Counted from the stretch's first letter, positions 45,001 to 54,450 are shown. The stretch: 64,000 nt of DNA from Bacteroidota bacterium (GCA_013285685.1 JABDHD010000006.1:1-64000); one strand, 5' to 3'. Notes: generated from the letters alone by a model not told the origin. Made by a program: numbers and translations.

Positions 45001-47505
45001 GTAGCGGTGGATGGCGCGGGCAATATATTTGTAGCCGATGCAGGTGACAACCTGGTAGAAGAAATTAAACCGTCAGGCGGTTTTTATATAAGTCCGTTCC
45101 TGCCGGCCGGCTTAAATTTTAATAACAGTACCGGTGCAATCAGCGGAACGCCAATAGCAGTAAGCCCTGCAACAACTTATACCGTTACTGCTTATAACAG
45201 TTTCGGCGGCAGCAAGTCCGCAACGCTAAGCATCGCGGTAGGCGTACTCCGCTTTGCTGCTATTCCCTCAAAACCGTATGGCACGGCAAACTTTAATCCT
45301 GGCGCTAAAAGCACGTATGCCATTACCTATACCAGCAGTAATACGGCCGTTGCAACTATTGTTTCAGGTAAAATACACACTACAGGTGTGGGTACATCAA
45401 CCATAACGGCGAAAGATGGTTATACAACATTAACACAGCTATTAACGGTTACCCCGGTACCATTAACTATAACAGCCAGTAATCAAAGCAATGTTTACGG
45501 AGCGGCAATTCCTTCGCCAACGGCAAGCTACAGCGGCCTTGTAAACGGCGATACACCGGCAAGTTTAACTACACAGCCGACTATTGCCACAACAGCGACT
45601 GCGACTTCGCCAGTGGGGACATACCCCATTACCGCAAACGGAGCAGTGGACGTTAACTATACCATTAGTTATGCTGCCGGATCGCTTGCAATAACGCCCG
45701 CCCCTTTAACTATAACCGCCGATAATCAAACCAGGGTTTATGGGGCGGCCAACCCGGCATTAACGGCAAAATTTAGCGGGTTCGTGAATGGGGATACGCA
45801 GGCAAGTTTAACTACCCAGCCAACCGTTTCCACCACGGCGACAACGGCTTCTGCTGCGGGGACATATGCTATTACCGCGTGTTGTGCAGCAGATGCCAAT
45901 TATACCATCAGTTATACCGCGGGGATATTAAATGTGCTTTCAACCAATGCAACTCTTTCAGCCCTTGCCATAAGCAGCGGCACCTTAACTCCAGCATTTG
46001 CAACCAATACCGTCAGTTATACGGCAAGTGTAACAAATGCTACGACATCGATAAGCTTAACTCCTGCCGCATCTGATCCGACTGCCACCATAACTGTAAA
46101 CGGCAAAGCGGTAGCTTCAGGAACTGCCTCGGCAAGTATGGCATTGGGCGTAGGTTCAAACACGATTACCACCGTGGTAACTGCACAGGACGGAACGACC
46201 ACCAAAACTTATAAGATCACAGTAACCCGCGCGGAATCCACCAATGCCACACTGTCCAAATTGGGCCCCGGTATCGGCGGGCTAACGCCTGCTTTTTCAT
46301 CGGGAACCACCAGCTATACCATAAGTACGGGCAACGCGAACGCATCGATGACCTTAACACCGATTAGCGCCGATGCCAATGCAACCATAAAAGTGAACGG
46401 AACGGTCGTAACATCCGGCACGGTCACCGCACAGATCGCGCTGGCCGAAGGCGGTCAGACAGTGATCAGTACGGTAGTAACCGCTCAGGATGGAACGACC
46501 ACCAAAACCTATACGCTTAGAGTAACCAGGGCGCCGTCAACTAATGCCACCCTTTCCAATTTGCAGCCAGGCAACGGCACGCTAAGCCAGGCATTTGCAA
46601 GCGGCACCACCAGCTATACCGACAGTGTAGACAATGCCGTTTCAACCATAACGATCACCCCAACCGCTACCGATGCTAATGCAACGATAAAAGTGAACGG
46701 TGCTGCAATAACATCCGGCACGGCATCCGGGGCCATCGCGCTGGCCGAAGGCGCTAAAACAGTCATTACCACGGTAGTAATCGCCCAAAACGGCACTACC
46801 ACCAAAACCTATACGGTAACCGTTACCCGGGCGCCCTCAACCAATGCCGGCCTGTCCAAACTGGGGCCAAATATCGGCGGGCTAACCCCTGCCTTTAGCG
46901 CCGCAACCACCAGCTATACCATAAGTACAGGCAATGCCAACGCATCGATGAAATTAACGCCCGTCAGCAACGATGCCAATGCCACTATAAAAGTGAACGG
47001 AACAACCGTTACATCAGGAACCGTGTTCGGGCCAATTGCATTGGCCCCTGGCCCCAACAACATCACCACGGTAGTAACCGCCCAGGATGGTACCACCACT
47101 AAAACCTATACGCTAACGGTAACACGGGCAGCAAGCGGCGCCGACAGTTATGACCCGATAACTATCGGGACGGGTATTAGTGTGACAAAGCCAATCGAAG
47201 CGCCGACTTTGGACGACGATGTAATTGTGGTACACCAGGGTGTATCACCCAATGGGGATGGAATAAACGATTTTCTGGTCATTGATGGGATACAAGCATA
47301 TCCGGAAAACAAACTATCGATTATGAACCGAAACGGGCAGCTGATTTATGAAGCCACGAGCTATGACAACAGCTCAAGGGTGTTCGACGGGCATAGTAAC
47401 AAGAACGGGCAGATGCAATTGCCGGGAACTTATTTTTACCAGTTGGATTATACCGCAAACGGCACAACCAAACATAAAACAGGGTTTATTGTGCTGAAGT
47501 ATTGA
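42067..47505 (+). CDS. Large exported NHL/Ig/MBG/cadherin-like protein with T9SS type B tail (1)
   Basis: A 1812-residue protein. A signal segment lies near 30-49 (LIALLFVMALPLKSLAQ). Three modules start at about 52, 387 and 725 with P-TISY-SPK-YTQG; each is a run of NHL-like blades (VAVDAAGNVYVADxGNNAVKK, ~46-residue period) closed by a putative Ig module (LPAGLxFxxxTGxISGTP). MBG-type repeats (~1131-1291, VYGAANP) and four cadherin-like sandwiches (~1291-1691) follow. The end (~1715-1812, VSPNGDGINDFLVIDG to KTGFIVLKY) is the gliding-motility type B sorting domain, so it should be exported by T9SS to the surface or medium. Likely an adhesin or surface scaffold; ligand unknown. Confidence 0.9.
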   Translation: MSSFTPALTVKVNRHSSETAVSNLHHFSKQLQLIALLFVMALPLKSLAQVPTISYSSPEAYTQGTAIAALAPTSSGVAPFGYNNTPVSIGSGFSSPEGVAVDTAGNVYVADKANNAVKKIPVGGGAPVIIGSGFSSPVAVAVDAFGNVYVADGGSNSVKEIPVGGDAPVTLASGFSELTGVAVDAAGNVYVVDYAASMVMEIPAGGGVPFAIGSGFNFPYGVAVDPIGNVYVADEGNNAVKKIPVGGGAPVTIGSGFSFPFSVAIDQMGNVDVADYGNTAVKQIPVGGGAPVVLSNAFSSPYGVAADGAGNVCVADAGNTAVQEVIRFGGYTIDAPLPAGLRFSYSTGAISGTPIVVSPATTYTATAYNTIGSKSAALKISVNAAPLPTISYGSPKTYTQGKAITELSPTRTNVAAFGYNNSPVTVGSGFNAPQGVAIDAAGNMYVADEGNNAVKKIPVGGGAPVGIGSGFSSPVGVAVDAKGNVYVADKGNNAVKKIQVGGGATVTMASGLSQPTGVAVDAAGNVYVANYGVSMVMEIPADGGTSFAIGSGFSFPYGVAVDAVGNVYVADEGNNAIKQIPVGGGSPVTLGSGFSSPIGVAVDGAGNVDVVEYGNNAVKQIPAGGGAPVVLSHAFINTAAVASDGVSNLYVALASNNTIEELQRHGGYAISPELPAGLAFDYITGNISGIPIVASPATTYTVTAYNSFGGSQSATLSVAVNAAVLPTISYSSPKTYTQGTAIPALEPISTNVAAAGHSNSPVTIDSQISDVLAVAIDASAGFAYVAQAGNSTIKKIPVQGGAPVSIGSGFSNPSGVAVDAAGNVYVADAGNGAVKKIPASGGTPVALVSGFTSTAVAVDAAGNVYAGDNDDGVIKKIPVGGGTPSTLGSGFSSGIIGVAVDPASNVYVSDAYNHALKEIPAGGGSPVTILSGFTPTGVAIDAAGDIYVGDKENKSLIQIPAGGGSPVTLYNGFNLPEGVAVDGAGNIFVADAGDNLVEEIKPSGGFYISPFLPAGLNFNNSTGAISGTPIAVSPATTYTVTAYNSFGGSKSATLSIAVGVLRFAAIPSKPYGTANFNPGAKSTYAITYTSSNTAVATIVSGKIHTTGVGTSTITAKDGYTTLTQLLTVTPVPLTITASNQSNVYGAAIPSPTASYSGLVNGDTPASLTTQPTIATTATATSPVGTYPITANGAVDVNYTISYAAGSLAITPAPLTITADNQTRVYGAANPALTAKFSGFVNGDTQASLTTQPTVSTTATTASAAGTYAITACCAADANYTISYTAGILNVLSTNATLSALAISSGTLTPAFATNTVSYTASVTNATTSISLTPAASDPTATITVNGKAVASGTASASMALGVGSNTITTVVTAQDGTTTKTYKITVTRAESTNATLSKLGPGIGGLTPAFSSGTTSYTISTGNANASMTLTPISADANATIKVNGTVVTSGTVTAQIALAEGGQTVISTVVTAQDGTTTKTYTLRVTRAPSTNATLSNLQPGNGTLSQAFASGTTSYTDSVDNAVSTITITPTATDANATIKVNGAAITSGTASGAIALAEGAKTVITTVVIAQNGTTTKTYTVTVTRAPSTNAGLSKLGPNIGGLTPAFSAATTSYTISTGNANASMKLTPVSNDANATIKVNGTTVTSGTVFGPIALAPGPNNITTVVTAQDGTTTKTYTLTVTRAASGADSYDPITIGTGISVTKPIEAPTLDDDVIVVHQGVSPNGDGINDFLVIDGIQAYPENKLSIMNRNGQLIYEATSYDNSSRVFDGHSNKNGQMQLPGTYFYQLDYTANGTTKHKTGFIVLKY

Positions 47506-47514
47506 AGGTGGTGA

Positions 47515-47611
47515 TTAGTCCGAAGTCAGTAAAGTCCGAAAGAACCTGCAATTGGCGGACGTCAGTTGAAGCTTCTTTCGGACTTCCGGACTTTATTGAC
47601 TTCGGACTAGT
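47515..47611. terminator. Long inverted repeat after the first exported gene
   Basis: TAGTCCGAAGTCAGTAAAGT...CGAAAGAA pairs with TTCTTTCGGACTTCCGGACT...GACTTCGGACTA. The hairpin starts just after the stop codon. A related, shorter version follows the second exported gene (51920-51982), so it may be a shared 3' processing or termination signal copied with the genes. Confidence 0.65.
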
Positions 47612-47787
47612 CTTCAATCTTTAAACAAAAAAGTTTTTTAAAATGTAGGAAAGAGGCTGCGCAATCGAAAAATCAACTTAAAGTTAACGCTTTGTCTTTG
47701 TGCGATTTTTCTTGTTTTTCTAAAAAAGAAACTGTTAGATTTATATCTGTTAGGAATTCGTTATTTTACAACCAATTACCAGGGGCC

Positions 47788-50700
47788 ATGGTCACAAAAC
47801 TACGGGTTATTTTACTATTCCTTTTTGTTGCGGCCCTTAAAAATGCTTCTGGGCAGGCGCCAATTATTACTTATGCGACAAGTCCCGTTACCATAACGCC
47901 CGGCAATGCTGTATCTGTTCATGCAACCAATACAGGCGGTACGGTACCTGCCAATCAATACTTCCAGGTAAGCACCTTTGCCGGCAGCAACGCCGGCGTT
48001 GCCGGAACAGCGGGTTACGTTAACGGCACCGGAACAGGCGCATTGTTCAATGATCCCAGGGATATGGCTTTTGATGCATCGAACAACCTGTATGTGGCCG
48101 ATGCCGGAAATAATGCCATACGCAAAATAACACCGGCGGGTGTAGTTACCACCTTTGCAGGCAGTGCTACCGGGACCGCCGGCTATACTGACGGTAACGG
48201 TTCATCTGCGCTTTTTAATTCCCCGGTGGGGCTGTGTTTCGACGATGCCGGCAACCTGTTTGTTTCAGATGCCGGAAACGGTGCGATAAGGACGATAACT
48301 CCGGCAGGAGTTGTGAGTACTTTTTACAAAAGTGACCCTATGTATTTTAACCCGGCAGGATTGTGTTTCAATAGCATCGCCGATCTGCTGGTGGCAGTGC
48401 CTAAAAGTTCACAAATTATATGGATCACCCAGGAGTCAATTGTCATAGGGCTTTACAGCAGTGGACCTAACGGCGCCTTTACTGATATTAAGCAAGATAC
48501 GGCCGGTAATTTATATATAACAGACCCTGGCCGCAATGAAATATCAAAATTTGGTTATTTGCATGGTGACGGGTATGGGGGAGGTGTTATCGCCGGTAAC
48601 TATAATGCCACAGCATTCGATTTGACCGGTGTTGGCCAGAATGCCACATTTACCCAGCCCACAGGTATCCAGGTGATGCCGGATGGCACGGCATATGTTG
48701 CCGATCTGCTGAATAATGATATACGCAAAATATCGCCCCAGGATACCGTCTCCGTACTTGCCGGGTATGTTCCGTTAAATGGCTCCGGCTACCCGACTCA
48801 ACAGCCAGGGTATGCAGATGGTGCAATAGCGAATGCGCAGTTCAATCAGCCTGCTTATATACGTGCTGACCACAACGGAAACCTGTATGTTTCTGAATGG
48901 GGCGCCGGCGGTAACCGCATCCGTAAAATATCGCAAACAGGCTTTTTTCTTAGCGGTCCGCCGCTGCCAGGAGGGCTTAAGTTTGATGCCGCAACGGGCA
49001 CGATTAGCGGGACACCGATGAAAAAAGTCGCTATCTCGCAAACAGATACCGTTACAGCTGTTAACGCAAGCGGCATATCCACTACCACTATTACCTTCAC
49101 ACCGGGCAGCCCTACACCAGCTCCGAATATTTCGTATGCATTGGCCCAATTAACCATAGGGACGGCGGTTACGCTTACTCCGACGAATACGGGCGGTGCA
49201 GTACCGGCGGCTCCTTACGGAACGGTAAGTGTTTTTGTGGGAAGCCCCGGCGAAGTTTCCGGAAACCAGCCTGGCACCGACACCACCGCCCGTTTCAATT
49301 TTCCCCAAACTATGGAAATGGATGCCGCCGGTAATTTGTATATCGCCGATTCGCAAAACAATGGCATACGCAAGGTAACTCCCGGCGGCTATGTCAATAC
49401 ATTGGCTGGCAGCGGACAAGAAGCTGCCGGATTTCAGGATGGCACAGGAAGTCATTCTCTTTTTGATTATCCCGATGGAACAGCTATGGATGCTTCAGGC
49501 AATATATACGTGGCTGATTACAAAAACAATGCGATCAGAAAAGTTACACCCGCAGGTATAGTAACTACTTTTTATACGAGCGCTACAACTTTTGGCCCCG
49601 GAGGAATGTGCTTTGATAATTCGGGTAACCTGGTTGTTTCGGCACAGGATGCTAATCAAATTTGGCAAATAACTCCCGCCGGGGTGGCAAGTGTACTCGC
49701 GGGCACTACCACCGCTGGATATGTAAACGCCGCAGCGGCAGTGGCTCAGTTCAACACCCCCACGGATGTAAAGGTAGACCCAACGGGCAATATGTATGTA
49801 GCCGATAATAAAAATAATGCTATCCGGAAGATTACCCCTGCAGGCATGGTAAGTACGGTTGCCGGAAGTGCAGTAAGCGGAAATACACCGGGATATGCGA
49901 ATGGCAACGGTACCGCTGCTATCTTTAATTATCCTGCCGGTATCCTGCTTGCACCGGGAGGGGTAATATACGTTACTGATATGAATAACAACGATATTCG
50001 CCGGATCATGCCTGACGGAACGGTAGGCCTGGTGGCAGGAAGCGCAACGCAGGCAAAGGGCGATGCGGATGGGATTGGTACGGCTGCGGGGTTTTATGTA
50101 CCTGCTTACATGTATTTGAACGATGCCGGGACAGGGTACATCTCCGAATTTGGCGGAGAAAGAATAAGAAAGATCGTGTTAACAGGATATTCGCTCACCG
50201 GGACCCTGCCACCAGGCCTCACTTTTGATCCCGCTACAGGGACTATAAGCGGCACGCCGACAGCTGTAACTCCGGCTGCGGCATGTACCATAACTGCATA
50301 TAACACCAGCGGCATTAGTTCAGTGGTTGTTAACCTTACGGTGGCGCCGGGTACAAATACGAGCTTGACAGGGCTGACCGCAAGCACTGGCGTGTTGTCA
50401 CCTGCTTTTGCGACTGCGACCACAAGTTATACGATTTCCGAGCCAAATACGGTTACCTCCATTCAACTTACACCTACCACATCGGATACTACGGCAACGG
50501 TGACTATTAATGGCTCAATCGTTGCATCAGGCGCGTTGTCGCCCCCGATTCCTTTGTCGGTGGGATCAAACCCGATTTTGATAACCGTGGTTGATAACGG
50601 AGGAACAACTGCCAGCAATTATACGGTAACAGTAAGCCGTGCGCCCTCAACCAATGCCAACCTGTCTAAACTGGGACCGGGTATCGGCGGGTTAACCCCG

Positions 50701-51915
50701 TCCTTTAACTCCACAACTACCAGCTATGCCATAAGTGCCGGCAATGCAACCGCATCGATAACCCTAACACCTGTCAGCAGCGATGCCAATGCAACCATAA
50801 AAGTAAACGGCGCGACTGTAACATCGGGCACCGTCACTACTCCGATTGCGCTGGCCGAAGGCGCCCAGACGGTGATCAACGCGGTAGTAACGGCGCAGGA
50901 TGGCACAACGACTAAAACCTACACCCTAACGGTAATGCGGGCGCCCTCAACCGTTGCCACCCTGTCGAAACTCGGGCCGAGTATCGGCGGGTTAACGCCG
51001 GCCTTTAGCCCCGCCACCACCAGCTACACCATAAGTACGGGCAATGCCACCGCATCGATGACCTTAACGCCCGTCAGCAGCGATGCCAATGCAACGATAA
51101 AAGTAAACGGCGCGACTGTAACATCGGGCACCGTCACTACTCCGATTGCGCTTACCGAAGGCGCTCAAACGGTAATCACCACGGTAGTAACCGCGCAGGA
51201 TGGCGCCACCACCAAAACCTATACGATAACGGTAACCCGGGCGCCGTCAGCCAATGCCGCCCTATCCAAACTCGGGCCCAGTATCGGCGGGTTAACGCCG
51301 GCCTTTAGCGCCACCACCACCAGCTATACCCTAAGTACAGGCAATGCCACCACATCGATGAAATTAACCCCCGTCAGCAGTGATGCCAATGCAACGATAA
51401 AAGTGAACGGAACAACCGTTACATCAGGAACCGTGTTCGGGCCAATTGCATTGGCCCCTGGCCCCAATACCATCACTACGGTAGTAACCGCGCAGGATGG
51501 CACAACCACTAAAACCTATACCCTGACGGTAACAAGGGCCGCAAACGGTGTCAACAGCTACAATGCCGGCATCAGCGTAACCATCCCGATAGCTATCGGG
51601 AAGACCGAGACACCAGCTCTTGCTGAAGACGGCATACAGGTACACCAGGGTGTTTCGCCTAACGGGGATGGCGTAAACGATTTCTTAATGATCGACAACA
51701 TCAGCCAATATCCCGACAATAAGCTATCCATCATGAACCGGAACGGGCAAATGATCTATGAGGCGCAAGGCTATGACAACAGTTCAAAAGTGTTTGACGG
51801 GCACTCAAATAAAAACGGGCAAATGCAGTTGCCGGGAACCTACTTCTACTCGCTTGACTATACCGTGAGCGGTGTGGTTAAACATAAAACCGGGTTTATT
51901 GTGCTGAAGTATTGA
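47788..51915 (+). CDS. Large exported NHL/Ig/cadherin-like protein with T9SS type B tail (2)
   Basis: A 1375-residue protein with a signal peptide (MVTKLRVILLFLFVAALKNASGQ); start chosen there rather than at 47692. Two modules (about 20-448 and 445-855) are NHL-like propellers with NLYVADAGNNAIRKITPAG repeats, each ending in a putative Ig module. Four cadherin-like sandwiches follow (~855-1251), then the type B sorting tail (~1278-1375, ending KTGFIVLKY). The sandwiches are nearly identical in DNA to those of the first and third exported genes, including a >50-bp identical block (51411 vs 47008). It belongs to the same paralogous set; its blades differ from the first gene's (IRKITPAG versus VKKIPVGG). 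Confidence 0.9.
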   Translation: MVTKLRVILLFLFVAALKNASGQAPIITYATSPVTITPGNAVSVHATNTGGTVPANQYFQVSTFAGSNAGVAGTAGYVNGTGTGALFNDPRDMAFDASNNLYVADAGNNAIRKITPAGVVTTFAGSATGTAGYTDGNGSSALFNSPVGLCFDDAGNLFVSDAGNGAIRTITPAGVVSTFYKSDPMYFNPAGLCFNSIADLLVAVPKSSQIIWITQESIVIGLYSSGPNGAFTDIKQDTAGNLYITDPGRNEISKFGYLHGDGYGGGVIAGNYNATAFDLTGVGQNATFTQPTGIQVMPDGTAYVADLLNNDIRKISPQDTVSVLAGYVPLNGSGYPTQQPGYADGAIANAQFNQPAYIRADHNGNLYVSEWGAGGNRIRKISQTGFFLSGPPLPGGLKFDAATGTISGTPMKKVAISQTDTVTAVNASGISTTTITFTPGSPTPAPNISYALAQLTIGTAVTLTPTNTGGAVPAAPYGTVSVFVGSPGEVSGNQPGTDTTARFNFPQTMEMDAAGNLYIADSQNNGIRKVTPGGYVNTLAGSGQEAAGFQDGTGSHSLFDYPDGTAMDASGNIYVADYKNNAIRKVTPAGIVTTFYTSATTFGPGGMCFDNSGNLVVSAQDANQIWQITPAGVASVLAGTTTAGYVNAAAAVAQFNTPTDVKVDPTGNMYVADNKNNAIRKITPAGMVSTVAGSAVSGNTPGYANGNGTAAIFNYPAGILLAPGGVIYVTDMNNNDIRRIMPDGTVGLVAGSATQAKGDADGIGTAAGFYVPAYMYLNDAGTGYISEFGGERIRKIVLTGYSLTGTLPPGLTFDPATGTISGTPTAVTPAAACTITAYNTSGISSVVVNLTVAPGTNTSLTGLTASTGVLSPAFATATTSYTISEPNTVTSIQLTPTTSDTTATVTINGSIVASGALSPPIPLSVGSNPILITVVDNGGTTASNYTVTVSRAPSTNANLSKLGPGIGGLTPSFNSTTTSYAISAGNATASITLTPVSSDANATIKVNGATVTSGTVTTPIALAEGAQTVINAVVTAQDGTTTKTYTLTVMRAPSTVATLSKLGPSIGGLTPAFSPATTSYTISTGNATASMTLTPVSSDANATIKVNGATVTSGTVTTPIALTEGAQTVITTVVTAQDGATTKTYTITVTRAPSANAALSKLGPSIGGLTPAFSATTTSYTLSTGNATTSMKLTPVSSDANATIKVNGTTVTSGTVFGPIALAPGPNTITTVVTAQDGTTTKTYTLTVTRAANGVNSYNAGISVTIPIAIGKTETPALAEDGIQVHQGVSPNGDGVNDFLMIDNISQYPDNKLSIMNRNGQMIYEAQGYDNSSKVFDGHSNKNGQMQLPGTYFYSLDYTVSGVVKHKTGFIVLKY

Positions 51916-51919
51916 TTTC

Positions 51920-51982
51920 AGTCCGAAGTCCGGAAAGTCAGAAAAGTCCGAAGAAGCTGCAACCAATGTTTCTTTCGGACTA
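51920..51982. terminator. Inverted repeat after the second exported gene
   Basis: AGTCCGAAGTCCGGAAAGTC and AGTCCGAAGAA on the left face TTTCTTTCGGACTAAT on the right. It is related to the hairpin at 47515-47611 and sits at the same place relative to the stop codon. Confidence 0.55.
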
Positions 51983-52027
51983 ATAGCTATAAAGGTGTGC
52001 CGCTGTAAGCTTGTACGGAAAGAAACC

Positions 52028-52273
52028 GGAGAAACATCCTGGTACACCAGGGAAATCGCTTTTAAAGAGGAGGCCCCGCTGGAGCCCTAAGAAAAACCTA
52101 CTTTCCTATAAACAGGTTGCTCCTCCGGAGCTATAAGCTAATATCGTTGGTCGACTCCAGGGGAGTCGCCTGTTTATAGGATAAAAAAAAGTAATTCAGG
52201 CTCCAGCGGAGCCTCCTCTTGCTGAGAAGATTTTAAAAGCGATTTCCCTGCCTGGTACACCCTGGTTGTTTCC
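52028..52273. repeat. Nested giant inverted repeat (~246 bp)
   Basis: Outer arms: GGAGAAACATCCTGGTACAC with GGGAAATCGCTTTTAAA and GAGGAGG...GCTGGAGCC on the left mirror GGCTCCAGCGGAGCCTCCTC, TTTTAAAAGCGATTTCCC and TGGTACACCCTGGTTGTTTC on the right. Inside them a second pair (CCTATAAACAGG...CTCC / GGAG...CCTGTTTATAGG) completes a nearly full-length hairpin. The right arm carries an extra ~12-bp insertion. No coding capacity. Confidence 0.85.
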
Positions 52274-52313
52274 CCTTCGAAAATTAGTTACCTGCACTAC
52301 GGCCTTTGGTGGC

Positions 52314-52472
52314 TTAAACTATGGGTTTGGTAAAAAGCCGGAAAAGCTGTCCATTTGCTTGTCCATTTCGCAACAACACCCACGTGTGCATTTTGTATAG
52401 CGCTGATTTTCAATTGTTTGCATTTTATGTAAAATTTAATCGCTGTATCTAACTAATAATCAGTCTATTCCA
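52314..52472. repeat. 159-bp direct repeat, copy 1
   Basis: Shares TTAAACTAT, TTGGTAAAAAGCCGGAAAA, TGTCCATTTGCTTGTCC, GCAACAACACCCA and CTAACTAATAATCAGTCTAT with copy 2 at 52523-52681, same length and orientation, 209 bp apart. Contains a weak TTTGCATTTTATGTAAA hairpin. Confidence 0.85.
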
Positions 52473-52522
52473 TATTTCTCACAAAACATTGTTACCGCTT
52501 CCCGCCGCCCGGCCCGGCGACA

Positions 52523-52681
52523 TTAAACTATCGGGTTGGTAAAAAGCCGGAAAAACTGTCCATTTGCTTGTCCATTTCGCAACAACACCCAAGTGCATAT
52601 TTGTATGGCGCTGATTTTCAATTATTTACATATTTTTGTAAATTTCAAACGCCGTATCTAACTAATAATCAGTCTATTTCA
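52523..52681. repeat. 159-bp direct repeat, copy 2
   Basis: Second copy of 52314-52472; here the central hairpin is clearer (ATTTACATATTTTTGTAAAT). The opening reads TTAAACTATCGGGTTGG in place of TTAAACTATGGGTTTGG. Confidence 0.85.
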
Positions 52682-52774
52682 TTTTACCGGGGCCGGTATT
52701 TTCAGGACTAATCGAGTTTGCAACAACAACGGTATTTTGACAATTAACCCCTGGGGTTTTTGATTTTCCCATCT

Positions 52775-52914
52775 TCGCCGGGTACTCTGCGAGCTACCCC
52801 GTGATCCGTACCCGTCGGACCCGTAATGGACAACGCCTTGTATACTCCCGGCAATTCGTACACTTGTTACACGCAGCGCAGGTTCCTCTGCGAGAGAACC
52901 TGCGAGGACTAAAA
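52775..52914. repeat. Diverged ~130-bp repeat, copy 1
   Basis: Shares with 53064-53190 the ordered words TCGC-GGGT, TCGGACCC, ACT/GCTCC-GGCAATTCG, GTTACAC, CCTCTGCGAG/CCCCTGCGAG and AGGA-TAAAA. Each copy can pair its CAGG...CCTG ends. Both lie upstream of the beta-helix gene. Confidence 0.65.
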
Positions 52915-53063
52915 AAAAATTCTCCCTGGGGCAAAAAGCGTTCATTTTTGTCCATGTGGGTGAACGGTTGTTGGCTGCCCGTTGACGGCCATTTTACCAC
53001 ACACCCCGTGTCGGTGTCCCCACCGACACGCTTTTCGTTTTAAATGGCTTCGCCCTCCCGTTT

Positions 53064-53190
53064 TCGCAGGGTGTCTAACAGAAATCCCTGCGATTTATGC
53101 TCATCGGACCCATAGTCGGCAAGGCCGGGTATGCTCCTGGCAATTCGCACGTCCGTTACACAGGTGGCAGGGGCCCCTGCGAGGATTAAA
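53064..53190. repeat. Diverged ~130-bp repeat, copy 2
   Basis: Second copy of 52775-52914. The opening TTTTCGCAGGGT also begins the 292-bp tandem repeat at 17325, so a short shared module may have spread between loci. Confidence 0.65.
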
Positions 53191-53414
53191 AATTATATTT
53201 ATCCAAATTTTGCTTTTTTAAAACAAAAATAAGTAGCTTTAAATACTGAATTACCTAAGCCCTTAATCGCTTAAAATTCACGTATTTGATAAATAAAAAT
53301 AGGGTGTTTTAACGGGTTGACGCGGTTGTATTAAATCCCTATCCTTACGCGAAATAATATAGCTTTTACTATAAAAATATCAGCTTTTTCACATACTTAA
53401 CTTAACCTGTCCAC

Positions 53415-54437
53415 ATGAAAACTTTTATCCTATTTTTCGTTGTACTTTTGGCGGCCGGTCTTAGCGCTAAAGCACAAAATTTAATTGCCGTTGAAAATGG
53501 CGGTGCGCCGGCTTTTTATACAGATTTGCCAACAGCGATAGCTAAGGCTGCGGCTGGAGATACGTTGTATATCCCTGGGGGCACCTATCCTGCAATGACA
53601 TTAACCAAACAGCTTTATTTAATTGGCGTCGGCGCTAATCCAGATTCGACCAAAATCGGCGGTAGAACTACGATTACCGGCATTACCTTATCAACTGGTT
53701 CGAGCAACGGGTCTATTGTAGGTATTTACACTTTTGGGATAGTTGTTAACGCAAATTTAAATGGCTTTACGATATCGAGATGTTACATAGGATCATTTAC
53801 AACGGGCTTGCTAAATACAACCAATTTTATAATAAAAGAAAACATTGTAGGCAACATGTTTTTGACTGGCCAGGGAGGAGTTGGTAGGCACCATCTTTTA
53901 AGCAATAATATCTTTTGGGGCGATTCATATGTTGGAACTAGTTGTACCATAAAAAATAATTTATTTGTCTCTGCAAGTTATTTGGTCGCTGATAGTTCTA
54001 TTATTGACAACAATATTCTTTGGCCATCAGGCGAACCTTTTATCGGGTCAAATAATTTTTTCAACAATAATGTTAACGCGATATTAGAGGGGGTAGTAAT
54101 GAATGGCGTTAACTTATACTTTGAAAATGGGACATCCAATAATTCTGGAAGTAATAATTTCCCAACCCAGACAGCTCTCAGCACAATTTTCCCAACCTTC
54201 GACTCATCATCCATAAATACTGATAAAATTTATGAAATGGATTTTCACCTACCATCCGGTTCTCTTAAAAATGGAGGTGCTGATGGTACAGATGTAGGCA
54301 TTTACGGCGGCGCTTACCCCTGGAAAACGGGCTCCATCCCATCAAACCCACACTTTCAAAGCATAACGGTTGGCCCTACAACAGATTCATCCGGCAATCT
54401 TAAAATACAGATCAACGTAGCGGCCCAGAACAATTGA
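53415..54437 (+). CDS. Secreted beta-helix-like protein of unknown function
   Basis: A 340-residue exported protein with a signal peptide (MKTFILFFVVLLAAGLSAKAQ). The start of the mature part, FYTDLPTAIAKAAAGDTLYIPGGTYPAMTLTKQLYLIGVG, is the typical opening of a right-handed parallel beta-helix, followed by many short N/T-rich strands (GFTISRCYIGSF, TTNFIIKENIVGNMF, LLSNNIFWGD). It lacks a T9SS tail; the end is ...NLKIQINVAAQNN. It lies 13 bp upstream of the large lipase-like gene, so the two are probably co-transcribed and may work together at the surface. Confidence 0.75.
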   Translation: MKTFILFFVVLLAAGLSAKAQNLIAVENGGAPAFYTDLPTAIAKAAAGDTLYIPGGTYPAMTLTKQLYLIGVGANPDSTKIGGRTTITGITLSTGSSNGSIVGIYTFGIVVNANLNGFTISRCYIGSFTTGLLNTTNFIIKENIVGNMFLTGQGGVGRHHLLSNNIFWGDSYVGTSCTIKNNLFVSASYLVADSSIIDNNILWPSGEPFIGSNNFFNNNVNAILEGVVMNGVNLYFENGTSNNSGSNNFPTQTALSTIFPTFDSSSINTDKIYEMDFHLPSGSLKNGGADGTDVGIYGGAYPWKTGSIPSNPHFQSITVGPTTDSSGNLKIQINVAAQNN

Positions 54438-54450
54438 TTGATTTAAATCG

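Larger units (their letters stand above)
51983..53414. other. 1.4-kb gene-free interval densely packed with repeats
   Basis: Apart from the elements listed separately (52028-52273, 52314-52472, 52523-52681, 52775-52914, 53064-53190) nothing codes. Frames of 68-88 codons in it are translations of repeats. The final ~200 bp before the next gene are AT-rich. Confidence 0.65.

Noticed and set aside
52679-53221. Frames of 68-88 codons upstream of the beta-helix gene
   Set aside because: They translate the diverged 130-bp repeats and run on both strands over the same bases.
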